Origin: Rhodococcus opacus B4
Lineage (GTDB): Bacteria; Actinomycetota; Actinomycetes; Mycobacteriales; Mycobacteriaceae
Assembly: GCF_000010805.1 (NCBI RefSeq)
Contig: NC_012522.1
Coordinates: 4,960,001 to 5,024,000 of the forward strand
Length of the DNA stretch: 64,000 nt
Direction of reading: 5' to 3'
Position 1 is the first letter of the stretch, and every line of letters begins with the position of its first letter. Under the pieces are notes generated by a model. That model was not told where the DNA came from. It searched no databases and worked only from the letters and a program-made list of their open reading frames with translations. The translations under genes were made by a program, and so were the position numbers. Below, piece by piece: positions 35,179 through 43,910 of this stretch.

Positions 35179-35934
35179 TCAGCCCTGTTCGAGTTGGGCG
35201 GAGATCATCTGTGCCGTGCCTTTCGTTGCGTCCAGGAAGTCGTCGAGTCGATCGACGAATCGACGGACCGGGCCCGCGATGGTGATGACTGCCGCAACCT
35301 GCCCGATGTCGAAGATCGGGGCGGATACTGCGTAGAGGTCGGGGAGCGTCTCTGCCCGATTGATCGCAACTCCCTGTTCCGCCACCGTGCTCAGTTCTTC
35401 TCGGACCCGACTGCGCTCTGTGTCGTCGGGGAAATGAGCAGTGATGTAGTTCTCGCGAGAGCGTTCGGTCATGTTGGCGAGGAAGCATTTTCCGGCGCTG
35501 GTGGGATAGAGCGGTCTGCGGATGCGCAGTGTCGGGCTGTACCGAATCGGTTGTGTGGACTCGAGTGCATCGGTGTAGACGACCGATTCTCCTACCAGCG
35601 AGACAAGGGTGACGGTTTCGTCGAACTCGGTATGCAGTCTGCCCATGCCCGCCCGAGCGACTCGCTCGAGGGTTGGACGGGCACCGAGCAGGGCATAGAC
35701 GGCGGGTCCGATGACGTACGCGCCGCCGGTGTCCCGCAGGTATCCGTTCGCGACCAGTCCTTTGACCAGTGCATGGATGGACGAGTGCGGGGCGTCGAGT
35801 TCTGCCGAGATCTCCGACAGTCGCACCCCGCGATCGTGTCCGGCGGCCAGTTCGAGGATCCGGGTGACGCGAGAGACCGTGCGGTGTTCTTTTGCGTCGC
35901 CGTAGGTCGGCTCGAGCGCTGTCATCCTGATCAT
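35179..35934 (-). CDS. IclR-family transcriptional regulator
   Basis: 251 residues. HTH region with GVRLSEISAELDAPHSSIHA near residues 36-55, then an IclR ligand domain (YPTSAGKCFLANM). Downstream of the MHS transporter gene on the same strand (74 bp), so likely in one transcript with it and divergent from the CoA-transferase gene. TGGAC-N9-GTCCA (35958-35976) lies 23 bp upstream. An alternative ATG at 35925 would remove three residues. Confidence 0.85.
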   Translation of the reverse strand: MIRMTALEPTYGDAKEHRTVSRVTRILELAAGHDRGVRLSEISAELDAPHSSIHALVKGLVANGYLRDTGGAYVIGPAVYALLGARPTLERVARAGMGRLHTEFDETVTLVSLVGESVVYTDALESTQPIRYSPTLRIRRPLYPTSAGKCFLANMTERSRENYITAHFPDDTERSRVREELSTVAEQGVAINRAETLPDLYAVSAPIFDIGQVAAVITIAGPVRRFVDRLDDFLDATKGTAQMISAQLEQG

Positions 35935-36008
35935 CCTGTCGACTACCTCGGTGGCTTTGGACCTACATTACGTCCACTGGGCCGACCCTACGGACGATGG
36001 TTTCGGTG

Positions 36009-37358
36009 TCACCGACTGATGCGCTGCTCCACCGGGTCGACGAGGGACCGTGAGTTCACGCGTCGTTGCTGGTCGAACATGCATCCGACGGCGATGCAGG
36101 TGGCACCGATCAGGAAGAGCGTGGACACTCCCCGTGTTGCGTGGTCGGAGGACATGGTCACCATGGTGAGCGCGCCGAGGGGTGCTAGCGCTCCCGCAAT
36201 GGCGCCGGACACTTCTCGGCCGGTGCCGAGACCGGAGGTTCGTACCTTCGCGGGGAACTGACGGGCGAGAAATGAGCCGGAGGCTGCGAGCATGGCGGGA
36301 ACCAGGATGCCGGTCGTCAGAATCAGAGCAGCCCAGATGTACGTGGGTTTTCCGGAGTTCAGGAGCCAGAAGAAAGGGAAGGCCATTGCGGCCGTGCCAG
36401 CGGCACCGAAATAGATCACCCGGGCGGCATCTACCTGGTCGCAGAGACGACCGGCCAGAGGTGCGATCACGATGGCGCAACCGCTTGCGAGCATGATGCC
36501 GACCGCGCCGACATTTGCTGCCACATCCCGGAATTGGGTGAGGTAGGACAGCGAGAACGTCTTGAAGGTGTAGCTCACACCGTTGTAGCCGAACGTGATG
36601 ACCATGACGACGGCGAGCCCGCGCCACTCGGACTTGAACAGGTCGCGCAGTGGGCGGGCCTTCTTCTGGTTCGGCACCGTCGAGACGACCTGTTCGAATT
36701 CGGGCGTTTCGGGCATCTGTCGACGAATCCAGAGGCCGAAGACGACGAGGACGAGGCTAGCGACGAAAGGAATTCGCCAAGCCCAGGACTGCAGCAGTTC
36801 TCGGTCGAGGCTGGTGAGTCCGGCAACGGCCACCGCCGACGCGAACAGGCCGATGTTGACGCCGAGTGCGGTCCATGCACCCTGGCGTCCGCGGGATCCG
36901 GGAACTGCGTGCTCGTAGGCCACAGCCATCGCGCTGCCGACTTCGGCCCCCGCTCCGAGACCCTGGAGGATGCGGAAGGCCACCAGGAGAATCGGCGCGA
37001 GAATGCCGATGGAGGCGTACGTCGGGATGAGTCCGATCAATACCGACGACCCGCCCATGAGTAGGAACGAAATAGAGAGCACCCGTTTCCGGCCGACCCT
37101 GTCGGCGATCACGCCGAAGAGGATTCCACCCACGGGTCGTGCCAGAAAACCGACGGCGAAGGTGGCGAACGCGGCCAGGGTGGCGTTCGCCGAATTTTCG
37201 GACGGGAAGAAGATCGGCCCGAAGACCAGCGCGGCCATCGACGCATAGAGGTAGAAGTCGAACCATTCGAGCGCAGAGCCGACGACTACGGCTCGGCGAA
37301 CTCTATTCATCGTCATGGGTGGAGGTTTGATCGGATGGTCGGTCGATGATTCGGTCAC
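36009..37358 (-). CDS. MHS-family (metabolite:H+ symporter) MFS transporter
   Basis: 449 residues with about 12 membrane segments. SALEWFDFYLYASMAALVFG at the start and GGILFGVIADRVGRKRVL are hallmarks of the MHS group (proline/betaine, alpha-ketoglutarate, shikimate and aromatic-acid symporters). Likely imports an organic acid. Divergent from the CoA-transferase gene; a conserved repeat lies about 90 bp upstream of its start. Confidence 0.88.
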   Translation of the reverse strand: MTESSTDHPIKPPPMTMNRVRRAVVVGSALEWFDFYLYASMAALVFGPIFFPSENSANATLAAFATFAVGFLARPVGGILFGVIADRVGRKRVLSISFLLMGGSSVLIGLIPTYASIGILAPILLVAFRILQGLGAGAEVGSAMAVAYEHAVPGSRGRQGAWTALGVNIGLFASAVAVAGLTSLDRELLQSWAWRIPFVASLVLVVFGLWIRRQMPETPEFEQVVSTVPNQKKARPLRDLFKSEWRGLAVVMVITFGYNGVSYTFKTFSLSYLTQFRDVAANVGAVGIMLASGCAIVIAPLAGRLCDQVDAARVIYFGAAGTAAMAFPFFWLLNSGKPTYIWAALILTTGILVPAMLAASGSFLARQFPAKVRTSGLGTGREVSGAIAGALAPLGALTMVTMSSDHATRGVSTLFLIGATCIAVGCMFDQQRRVNSRSLVDPVEQRISR

Positions 37359-37444
37359 GTCGAGTCCTTTCGCGTCCCTCGTTCGCGTGCCGGTGGGCGG
37401 ACTGAGCGCGAGCGAGGATGGTGAATTCGTATTTAAGAATGGCT

Positions 37445-37459
37445 TGTCTTATTTACGAC
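37445..37459. promoter_or_regulatory. Operator-like repeat, copy 1 (MHS side)
   Basis: TGTCTTATTTACGAC, 14 of 15 bases identical to the copy at 37594-37608, in the 263-bp divergent region. It is 87 bp upstream of the MHS transporter start. Confidence 0.55.
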
Positions 37460-37593
37460 GTGCCGGCATCTTATGAAGTGGTTCACATCACGTCAACCCC
37501 GGCGCCGTAAGTGACCTTGCGCCGCGGGGGCGGGGTTGACAGCGGGACGCGACAAGCGCGACAGTGTCATGGTTGCGTATATATGGATAGCAA

Positions 37594-37608
37594 TGTCTCA
37601 TTTACGAC
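37594..37608. promoter_or_regulatory. Operator-like repeat, copy 2 (CoA-transferase side)
   Basis: TGTCTCATTTACGAC; with the next base it forms TGTC-N8-GACA. It ends 13 bp before the CoA-transferase ATG and abuts the AAAGGG ribosome site, so a protein bound here would block expression. The IclR protein encoded at 35179-35934 is the obvious candidate. Confidence 0.55.
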
Positions 37609-37621
37609 AGAAAGGGTTCGT

Positions 37622-38857
37622 ATGAGCTCTCACTTCGCTCGCGGCGGCAGTCTCTCCGGACTTCGCGTTCTCGACCTTTCGCAAGTTCTCGCCGGACCTC
37701 TGTGCGGTCAGATGTTGGGTGATCACGGTGCCGAGGTCGTGAAGGTCGAACCGCCGGCGGGAGACGGCACTCGGGTCTGGGGTCCGCCGTTCGTTCGCGA
37801 AGGAACCAGCGCATACTTCGGTGCCGTCAATCGAAACAAATCGAACATCTGCCTCGATCTCCGCACTTCGGACGGGCAGCGCATCCTCGCCGGCCTGCTC
37901 GCCGACGCCGATGTGGTGCTGGAGAACTACAAGGCGGGAACCCTCGCGAGGTGGGGGTTCTCCGACGCGGTGTTGCGCGAACGCTACCCGCGCTTGATTC
38001 ACTGCCGTATCACGGGTTTCGGTGTCGACGGCCCCATGGGGGGCATGCCCGGGTACGACGCCGTCGTTCAGGCCTACAGCGGTCTGATGAGCATCAACGG
38101 CGAGCCCGATCGGCCCGGGTTGCGCGTCGGCGTACCCATCGTCGACATGGTCACCGGCATTTACGCCTTCTGTGGGATTTTGCTGGCGCTAAACGACCGT
38201 TACCATAGCGGGCTGGGGCAGCTCGTCGACTGCACTCTGCTCGACACGGCGATCTCGCTGCTGCATCCTCACTCGGCTTCTCACCTGAGCGACGGGCGTA
38301 CTCCCCGACGAACTGGCTCGGCCCATCCCACCGTGGCGCCGTACGACACGTTCGATGCACGCGACGGCCACATCTTCATCGGCGTAGGTAACGACCGCCA
38401 ATTTCGCGAACTCACTTCGCTTCTCGGCATCCCTGAGTTTGCTGGTGACCCGCGGTTCGCAGGCAACGTCAGCAGAATCCGGAACCTCGATACCCTACGG
38501 CCACTGCTCGCCGAACGCATCGTTCGGCACGAGCGACATGTCCTCGCCGAGAATCTACTCGCTCGTGGAGTTCCCGCCGCCGTGGTACGCGACATCGCCG
38601 AGGCGCTCGGTGACCCCCAGGTGCACCACCGACATATGGTCGTGACCGACGGTGATTATCGCGGGGTCGGCATTCCGATCAAACTCGACCGAACGCCGGG
38701 GAGTGTGCGCCGGACTCCTCGGGACCAGGGCGCAGATACTCGCCGGATCTTGTCGGACCTCGGGTATGGCACCGCAGAGATAGACGCCCTGATCGCCGCA
38801 GATACCGCGCGCGTGCACGACGAGAACGAATTGAGTTCGACAGCCGCAGTTCTGTAG
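37622..38857 (+). CDS. CaiB/BaiF-family (class III) CoA-transferase
   Basis: 411 residues from ATG 37622. LSGLRVLDLSQVLAGPLCGQ, MLGDHGAEVVKVEPP, LDLRTSDGQRIL and Asp175 in VPIVDMVTG (aligned with the catalytic Asp of formyl-CoA transferase). Moves CoA from a donor thioester to an organic acid. Single gene, divergent from the MHS transporter, so it probably activates the imported acid. Confidence 0.88.
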   Translation: MSSHFARGGSLSGLRVLDLSQVLAGPLCGQMLGDHGAEVVKVEPPAGDGTRVWGPPFVREGTSAYFGAVNRNKSNICLDLRTSDGQRILAGLLADADVVLENYKAGTLARWGFSDAVLRERYPRLIHCRITGFGVDGPMGGMPGYDAVVQAYSGLMSINGEPDRPGLRVGVPIVDMVTGIYAFCGILLALNDRYHSGLGQLVDCTLLDTAISLLHPHSASHLSDGRTPRRTGSAHPTVAPYDTFDARDGHIFIGVGNDRQFRELTSLLGIPEFAGDPRFAGNVSRIRNLDTLRPLLAERIVRHERHVLAENLLARGVPAAVVRDIAEALGDPQVHHRHMVVTDGDYRGVGIPIKLDRTPGSVRRTPRDQGADTRRILSDLGYGTAEIDALIAADTARVHDENELSSTAAVL

Positions 38858-38921
38858 AGATGCAGAATCGCTGACGGAAAGATGGCTGAAAGCGCCCTGA
38901 TCGGGGAGTGGCCTGTCGGCA

Positions 38922-39509
38922 TCAGTCGGCGAGTGCGACGGCTCCACGCACGAGAAGGTCGAGGACTTCGTCCTTCGACAGTGTGCCGTGCTCGAGCCAT
39001 TCGGTCGTGGCGCCGCTGATCATTCCTTGGAAAGCGCGCACCCGGGCGCGAGAGGCTTCCGAATCGGGCATCTCCGTGACCGTAAGAATGCGATCCTCCC
39101 AGGAGGCGAGGCTGCCTCTGAGGAGAGCTGCGATTTCCTCATCAGCGGTCCGTTGTGCTCGCATCAGTGCGGTGAATGTCGCGCGGTTCTCCTCGACGAG
39201 GTTCAGCCATCGAGTGAACAGCGCCCGGGTGGCATCGGCGACGGGGACGTCGTGTTGTGCCACTCCTCGCGGGAGGTGCGACGGCAGGGCGGAGAAGCGG
39301 CGCACGACCTCGAGGTAGAGGTTGCGCTTGTTGCCGAAGTGGTAGTTGAGATTCGTGCGGGTGGTGCCTGCCGCGCGCGCCAACTCCTCGGTCGAGACGG
39401 AGTCGTACGCGTGATCAGCGAAGATGCGCTGCGCAGCCTCGATCATCCGCTCTCGACGATCGTCGGCATCGAGCCGGACCCGTCGATCGGGAGCATGATT
39501 GACCGTCAT
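38922..39509 (-). CDS. TetR-family transcriptional regulator
   Basis: 195 residues from ATG 39509. HTH with DSVSTEELARAAGTTRTNLN and YHFGNKRNLYLEV (residues about 35-68). Lies downstream of the epoxide hydrolase gene in the same direction, with a terminator between, and convergent with the CoA-transferase. Targets unknown. The frame is open further upstream but without family similarity. Confidence 0.85.
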   Translation of the reverse strand: MTVNHAPDRRVRLDADDRRERMIEAAQRIFADHAYDSVSTEELARAAGTTRTNLNYHFGNKRNLYLEVVRRFSALPSHLPRGVAQHDVPVADATRALFTRWLNLVEENRATFTALMRAQRTADEEIAALLRGSLASWEDRILTVTEMPDSEASRARVRAFQGMISGATTEWLEHGTLSKDEVLDLLVRGAVALAD

Positions 39510-39558
39510 AGGGATACCGTAGCCGTCTGCTCCTCGGATTGGGGCGTCGGCGGCCGAG

Positions 39559-39594
39559 ACAGGTGGGGGTCCTGTCGACTGGACCCCCACCTGT
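39559..39594. terminator. Terminator after the epoxide hydrolase gene
   Basis: Perfect 14-bp arms (39559-39572 ACAGGTGGGGGTCC, 39581-39594) with an 8-base loop, 35 bp downstream of the minus-strand epoxide hydrolase stop. Confidence 0.75.
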
Positions 39595-39629
39595 GTTCCC
39601 TTACGAGATCGGTGCCGCGGACACCTGGA

Positions 39630-40079
39630 CTATCCACCCAGGGCGAAGTCGACGGCTTCCTCGAAATTTCGCAGGTCGAAGTAGTCACGCCATTCGGTGA
39701 TCTTGCCGTCTTGGATGTGCAGGATGCCGTTGACGGGCAACTCGAACGACTTCCCGGTGGGAAGCGCCGTCAGCAGATCGACCCTCTCGGTGAACACGAT
39801 CCCATCCCGGGACGCGATGTAGAAGGTGTCGATCTTGTCGATGCGCAACACCGTGAACAGGCCGGCGAGCGTCGTATGGACGTCATCGCGTCCATACGCG
39901 GCGGGCAGGGGCATGTTCTGGTACATCGTGTCGTCGGCGAAGTAGTCGATGAGACGGTCGGCGTCATTGCTGCTGAGGGCCTCCATGAACTCGAGCACCA
40001 ATGCCTCGTCGGCGCCCACAGGTTTCGCTGCTCCCGACGACGGGTCGGCCCACTGGGGTCGTTGAATCGACTGTGTCAC
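39630..40079 (-). CDS. limA: Limonene-1,2-epoxide hydrolase family protein
   Basis: 149 residues from a GTG at 40079 (AGGAG eight bases before), the same length as limonene-1,2-epoxide hydrolase of Rhodococcus erythropolis. The catalytic residues known for that enzyme fall at the same numbers: Arg99 and Asp101 (TERVDLL) and Asp132 (EWRDYFDL). Segments such as DDTMYQNMPLPAAYGRD and TLAGLFTV also match the family as I remember it. Hydrates an epoxide to a vicinal diol in one step. Divergent from the SDR/thiolase operon with a shared palindrome. The exact epoxide is not proven, so limA is used in the sense of homologue. Confidence 0.85.
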   Translation of the reverse strand: MTQSIQRPQWADPSSGAAKPVGADEALVLEFMEALSSNDADRLIDYFADDTMYQNMPLPAAYGRDDVHTTLAGLFTVLRIDKIDTFYIASRDGIVFTERVDLLTALPTGKSFELPVNGILHIQDGKITEWRDYFDLRNFEEAVDFALGG

Positions 40080-40148
40080 TTTCACTCTCCTGTTGATTGG
40101 GTATATGCCGGAGTGATCGCCAACGTATATGGCGCCGATCACACGCGA

Positions 40149-40165
40149 TGTCCCATATCGAGACA
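40149..40165. promoter_or_regulatory. Predicted operator of the 52.9-kb regulator, site 1
   Basis: TGTCCCATATCGAGACA: halves TGTCCCA and CGAGACA with a 3-bp spacer. It is 70 bp from the epoxide hydrolase GTG and 101 bp from the plus-strand operon. Member of the TGTCSCR-N3-YGMGACA set. Confidence 0.6.
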
Positions 40166-40265
40166 GTCCGCAGCGGTCACATGCTCGTGCGTATCGAAAT
40201 GCGACGACCGCGACCCGGTGCCGGATGTGAGGCTCGAAGCACCAGCTCACAACCCGGGAGACAAG

Positions 40266-40607
40266 ATGTACGTAGAGGTGACGCCGCCCGGACCGCCCAC
40301 GGTCCGGGAACCCGATGACTTTCACCGCCTGTCGATCGTGGCGACCAACTCCGGGCAGGCGCCGAGTTCGGTACTCGACGCGCTCCTGTCCGTGAACCTA
40401 GCCGTCGCTGGGTCGACCCTCGATGCCGTCAAACTCGACGTGGCAGCACTTCGGGAGGCGGCGCGATCAGCTCACCCCACGACCCCCACCCCGCAGTGGG
40501 AGCGCAGTTTCGACGCGATGCTCGACTACGCACAGCACAAGGGCTGGTTCGAGCCGAACGCCGGCACTGTTGCCGCACATATCGAATGGATGGAAGCCAC
40601 CCGATGA
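40266..40607 (+). CDS. Small conserved hypothetical protein
   Basis: 113 residues from ATG 40266. I do not recognise the family; no membrane segment. The second half is helical, ending WERSFDAMLDYAQHKGWF and HIEWMEATR. Its stop overlaps the next SDR start (ATGA), so it is the first gene of the SDR-SDR-thiolase operon and translated with it. Confidence 0.6.
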   Translation: MYVEVTPPGPPTVREPDDFHRLSIVATNSGQAPSSVLDALLSVNLAVAGSTLDAVKLDVAALREAARSAHPTTPTPQWERSFDAMLDYAQHKGWFEPNAGTVAAHIEWMEATR

Positions 40608-41365
40608 TCATCACTCCCGACACCGTTGCCCTGGTCACCGGAGGAGCGTCCGGCCTGGGCCTGGCCACCGCCGCGGAGCTTGTCAGAGCAGGCGCACGTG
40701 TGGTCGCGCTCGATCTTCCGTCGGCGGACCTGAGCGGTCTGCATGAGTTCGACGGCGCCGTGAGATTCGTGGGCGCCGATGTGCGAGAAAGTGACCAGGT
40801 CGGACCCGCTGTCGATATCGCCGCGGGATGGGGTGACCTGCGAATCGTCGTCAACTGCGCGGGGATCGGTGATCCCGCCCGCACCCTGAGCTCGAAAGGG
40901 CCGCTCGATCTCGACCGATTCCGGCGAGTGATCGAGGTCAATCTGATCGGCAGCTTCAACGTCATCCGCCTCGCAGCGCCCGCTATCGCCGGAACCGAAG
41001 CCGTCGACGGTGAACGCGGTGTCATCGTCAACACCGCGTCGGTCGCGGTCTACGACGGCCAGATCGGACAGGCGTCCTACTCGGCCTCCAAGGGTGGCAT
41101 CGTCGGGATGACACTGCCGATCGCCCGTGACCTCGCGGACCGACTTGTCCGTGTGATGACAATCGCCCCTGGAATGTTCGAAACCCCTATCCTCAAAGGG
41201 CTTTCGGACGACGCACGCGCATCGCTCGAAGCTCAGGTTCCGCACCCGTCCAGGCTGGGGCGGCCCGCCGAGTACGCCGGTCTGATCCGGCACATCGTGG
41301 AGAACCCCATGCTCAACGGCGAAACGATCAGACTTGACGGAGCGATCCGAATGGCGCCCCGATGA
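40604..41365 (+). CDS. SDR, 3-hydroxyacyl-CoA dehydrogenase type 2-like
   Basis: 253 residues. TGGASGLGLATAAELVRAGA cofactor loop, NCAGIG, long insertion before VIVNTASVAVYDGQIGQASY, then SASKGG. These segments are typical of HSD17B10-like SDRs, which oxidise 3-hydroxyacyl-CoA and related alcohols with NAD. ATGA overlaps on both sides; the operon ends in a thiolase, so this may be the hydroxyacyl-CoA dehydrogenase of a beta-oxidation cycle. Confidence 0.85.
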   Translation: MIITPDTVALVTGGASGLGLATAAELVRAGARVVALDLPSADLSGLHEFDGAVRFVGADVRESDQVGPAVDIAAGWGDLRIVVNCAGIGDPARTLSSKGPLDLDRFRRVIEVNLIGSFNVIRLAAPAIAGTEAVDGERGVIVNTASVAVYDGQIGQASYSASKGGIVGMTLPIARDLADRLVRVMTIAPGMFETPILKGLSDDARASLEAQVPHPSRLGRPAEYAGLIRHIVENPMLNGETIRLDGAIRMAPR

Positions 41366-42105
41366 CCACCGCGGAGAACCGGGTCGCCCTTGTCACCGGT
41401 GCAAGCCGAGGAATCGGCGCCCGGATTGCCACCGCCCTCGCTCACCGCGGGTGGGACCTCACCCTCAGCGCCCGCCGTCCGGAGTCGCTCCAGGAGTTCG
41501 CTGAGAATCTCGCGGAGAAGACCGGCAGGCGGGTCCTCGCGGTTCCTGCCGACATGTCTGACGAAGATGCTGTCTCCGAACTCGCCGGACGTCACGATGA
41601 ATCCTTCGATCGGCTCGACGCGCTCGTCCTCAACGCCGGAATGGGTGCGATCGGACCGTTCTCCGACTTTCCGCTACGCAAGCTGGACAAGTTGTTCATC
41701 GTCAACGTCAGGTCGGCGTATCAACTCGTCCAGCAGCTCCTGCCGACACTTCGAGATACGGGTACCCGTTCGACGACGGGTGCCCGCGTCATCGCGATGG
41801 CATCGATGGCCGGGGTCAGCGCAGAGCCGCTGAACTCCGCCTACGGGGCCACCAAAGCCGCGCTCATCTCCCTGTGCGAAACCCTCACCGTGGAGGAACA
41901 CGCCCACGGCGTTTCCGGTGTCGCCGTGTGCCCCGGTTACGTCGCCACCGACATGACGGCAAGCCGGGACGATGTCGACGCCGACACGATGATCACAGCC
42001 GACGACGTCGCCGACCAGACAGTCGCAGTGACCCAACTGTCACGGACAGTCGTCATTCCGCGGCTGCTGTTGACACGCCCGGGGCCCAACCTCTGGCACG
42101 CCTGA
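41362..42105 (+). CDS. SDR-family oxidoreductase
   Basis: 247 residues. TGASRGIGARIATALAHRG, NAGMGAIGPF, Ser in AMASMAG and YGATK active site. NAD(P)-dependent; substrate unknown. Third gene of the operon, overlapping the previous gene by ATGA, 68 bp before the thiolase. Confidence 0.85.
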   Translation: MTTAENRVALVTGASRGIGARIATALAHRGWDLTLSARRPESLQEFAENLAEKTGRRVLAVPADMSDEDAVSELAGRHDESFDRLDALVLNAGMGAIGPFSDFPLRKLDKLFIVNVRSAYQLVQQLLPTLRDTGTRSTTGARVIAMASMAGVSAEPLNSAYGATKAALISLCETLTVEEHAHGVSGVAVCPGYVATDMTASRDDVDADTMITADDVADQTVAVTQLSRTVVIPRLLLTRPGPNLWHA

Positions 42106-42173
42106 CCCCACCCAAAGCGGTACCACCCCTGCCGATCAATCAGACCGGCACCCACCAACAAGGAGTTTCTCTC

Positions 42174-43358
42174 GTGACCATCGACGCAGTGATCGTGGAC
42201 GCCGTCCGCACCGGATCCGGGCGCGGCAAGCCGGGCGGTGCACTCTCCGTCGTGCACCCCGCAGACCTTCTCTCCCAAACCCTCAGCGCCCTTCTCGCTC
42301 GCAACGATTTCGACCCCGCGTTGATCGACGACGTGATCGCGGGCTGCGTGTCGCAGACCGGTGAGCAAGCCCTCAACATCGCCCGCACTGCTGCACTGCG
42401 AGCCGGGCTTCCCGAATCCGTGCCGGGCACCTCCGTCGACCGTCAGTGCGGTAGCAGTCAGCAGGCCGCGCACTTCGCCGCACAGGGTGTCATCGCGGGG
42501 GCGTACGACATCGTCGTGGCCTGCGGCGTCGAGTCGATGAGCCGGATCCCGATGGGTGCGAGCTCGCAGGGCCAGGACCCCACCGTGGGACCGTTGTCGG
42601 ACCGGTACCCGGACGGACTGGTCAACCAGGGCGTGTCTGCTGAACTCATCGCCGCGAAGTGGGGTCTCGACCGCGCGACTCTCGACGAGTACGCGGCCCG
42701 CTCGCACCGGCTCGCCGACGAGGCGCATACCGCTGGCCGTTTCGAGCGCGAACTGATCCCGATCACCCTCCCCGACGGCTCGATCCACCGCGTAGACGAG
42801 ACGCTTCGGTCCAGCACCACCGCAGAAGGCCTCGGCGGTCTGAAGCCGTCGTTCGCGCGCCCGGAGCACGACAAGCGGTTCCCGCAGATCAACTGGTCGA
42901 TCACCCCGGGAAACTCCTCGCCGCTGACCGACGCCGCGTCCGCTGTTCTGATCATGTCGGCGACCAAGGCAGCCGAGCTGGGCCTGACCCCGCGGGCCCG
43001 GTTCCATTCCTTCGCGGTGACCGGCAGCGATCCGCTCTACATGCTCACCGGCGTCATCCCGGCCACCCGCAAGGTGCTCGAACGCAGCGGTCTGCGTATC
43101 GATGAGATCGACACCTACGAGGTCAACGAAGCATTCGCTCCGGTGCCGTTGTGCTGGGAGAAGGAGCTCGACACCGATCCCAAGAAGCTCAACCCCAGTG
43201 GCGGTGCGATCTCCCTGGGCCACGCGCTCGGGGCGTCGGGAACCCGTCTGCTGACCACGATGGTCGGTAACCTCGAGCACACCGGTGGACGGTACGGGTT
43301 GCAGACGATGTGCGAGGGCGGCGGCATGGCGAACGCCACCGTCATCGAACGCCTCTGA
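42174..43358 (+). CDS. Acetyl-CoA acetyltransferase (thiolase)
   Basis: 394 residues from a GTG at 42174 behind AAGGAG. Complete thiolase: nucleophile Cys92 (DRQCGSSQQA), VNEAFAPVPL, His in GGAISLGHALGASGTRL and the second Cys in MCEGGGMANA. Cleaves a 3-ketoacyl-CoA with CoA. It is the only thiolase here with all active residues, in contrast to the two proteins encoded at 43907-46235. Last gene of the operon, followed by a strong hairpin. Confidence 0.9.
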   Translation: MTIDAVIVDAVRTGSGRGKPGGALSVVHPADLLSQTLSALLARNDFDPALIDDVIAGCVSQTGEQALNIARTAALRAGLPESVPGTSVDRQCGSSQQAAHFAAQGVIAGAYDIVVACGVESMSRIPMGASSQGQDPTVGPLSDRYPDGLVNQGVSAELIAAKWGLDRATLDEYAARSHRLADEAHTAGRFERELIPITLPDGSIHRVDETLRSSTTAEGLGGLKPSFARPEHDKRFPQINWSITPGNSSPLTDAASAVLIMSATKAAELGLTPRARFHSFAVTGSDPLYMLTGVIPATRKVLERSGLRIDEIDTYEVNEAFAPVPLCWEKELDTDPKKLNPSGGAISLGHALGASGTRLLTTMVGNLEHTGGRYGLQTMCEGGGMANATVIERL

Positions 43359-43370
43359 CCCGAAGCCAAA

Positions 43371-43422
43371 CCGATACGGCTGTGGCCTCCTCCCGATCGG
43401 GAGGAGGCCACAGTCGTATCGG
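43371..43422. terminator. Large bidirectional terminator
   Basis: 26-bp arms (43371-43396 and 43397-43422) with one mismatch and no loop bases between them, located between the convergent stops of the thiolase and the DUF35 gene. Confidence 0.85.
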
Positions 43423-43427
43423 CCTCG

Positions 43428-43910
43428 TCAGACGGCGGGCTCGAAATGCGAGATGTCGAGAATCTGTCCGGTGCGCTCCTCAGCCCACACCGCACGCACC
43501 CGTGACCCAGCCGGCAGCTGTGCCCGGATCCCCGCCGGGTCGGAAAAGTCCAACCCGACGATGTAGTGCATCAGCAAGGTGTCGGCGCCGTCCAGGCGAA
43601 TACCACCGATGGCGTACGGAGCCTTCGGGCCACCGCGGAATCCCTGCCACACCACGGTGAACACGACGAGGTCACCTTCACCGCTGAGCTCGACCCATTC
43701 GTCGTTTCGCTCGAACGAGTCCTCGCAGTATGCCTGCGGGGGGACGTAAACCTTCGTCGACTTGGCTCCGGTGTTGGCGAGGATCTTCTTCTCCCGCAGA
43801 CCCTGCATGAACCGGCCCCAGGTCTCACCGAGATGGATGTCGTAGTCCAGATCCCAGTGCACGGGAGTTGTGGTCACGGCCTGGTCGATGGTGCTGGTGG
43901 TTTCGCTCAT
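43428..43910 (-). CDS. DUF35 OB-fold protein, zinc ribbon lost
   Basis: 160 residues from ATG 43910. C-terminal OB fold (GEGDLVVFTVVWQGFRGGPK, PYAIGGIRLDGADT) of the DUF35 family that partners thiolase-like proteins. The N-terminal zinc ribbon normally has four Cys; here the segment around KVYVPPQAYCEDSF has only one, so zinc is probably not bound. Start overlaps the stop of the thiolase-like gene (ATGA), which points to a complex. DUF35 of ChsH2 activates the aldolase Ltp2 in steroid catabolism; an analogous role is inferred. Confidence 0.75.
   Translation of the reverse strand: MSETTSTIDQAVTTTPVHWDLDYDIHLGETWGRFMQGLREKKILANTGAKSTKVYVPPQAYCEDSFERNDEWVELSGEGDLVVFTVVWQGFRGGPKAPYAIGGIRLDGADTLLMHYIVGLDFSDPAGIRAQLPAGSRVRAVWAEERTGQILDISHFEPAV

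Noticed and set aside
37594..37609. TGTCTCATTTACGACA as another site of the 52.9-kb regulator
   Set aside because: The spacing is TGTC-N8-GACA, not N9, and it matches the nearby copy at 37445 far better, so I treat it as a different operator.
38988..40265. Plus-strand frame opposite the TetR and epoxide hydrolase genes, continuous with the 113-residue gene
   Set aside because: Two conserved genes lie on the other strand; I kept only the part from ATG 40266, where the opposing strand is intergenic.
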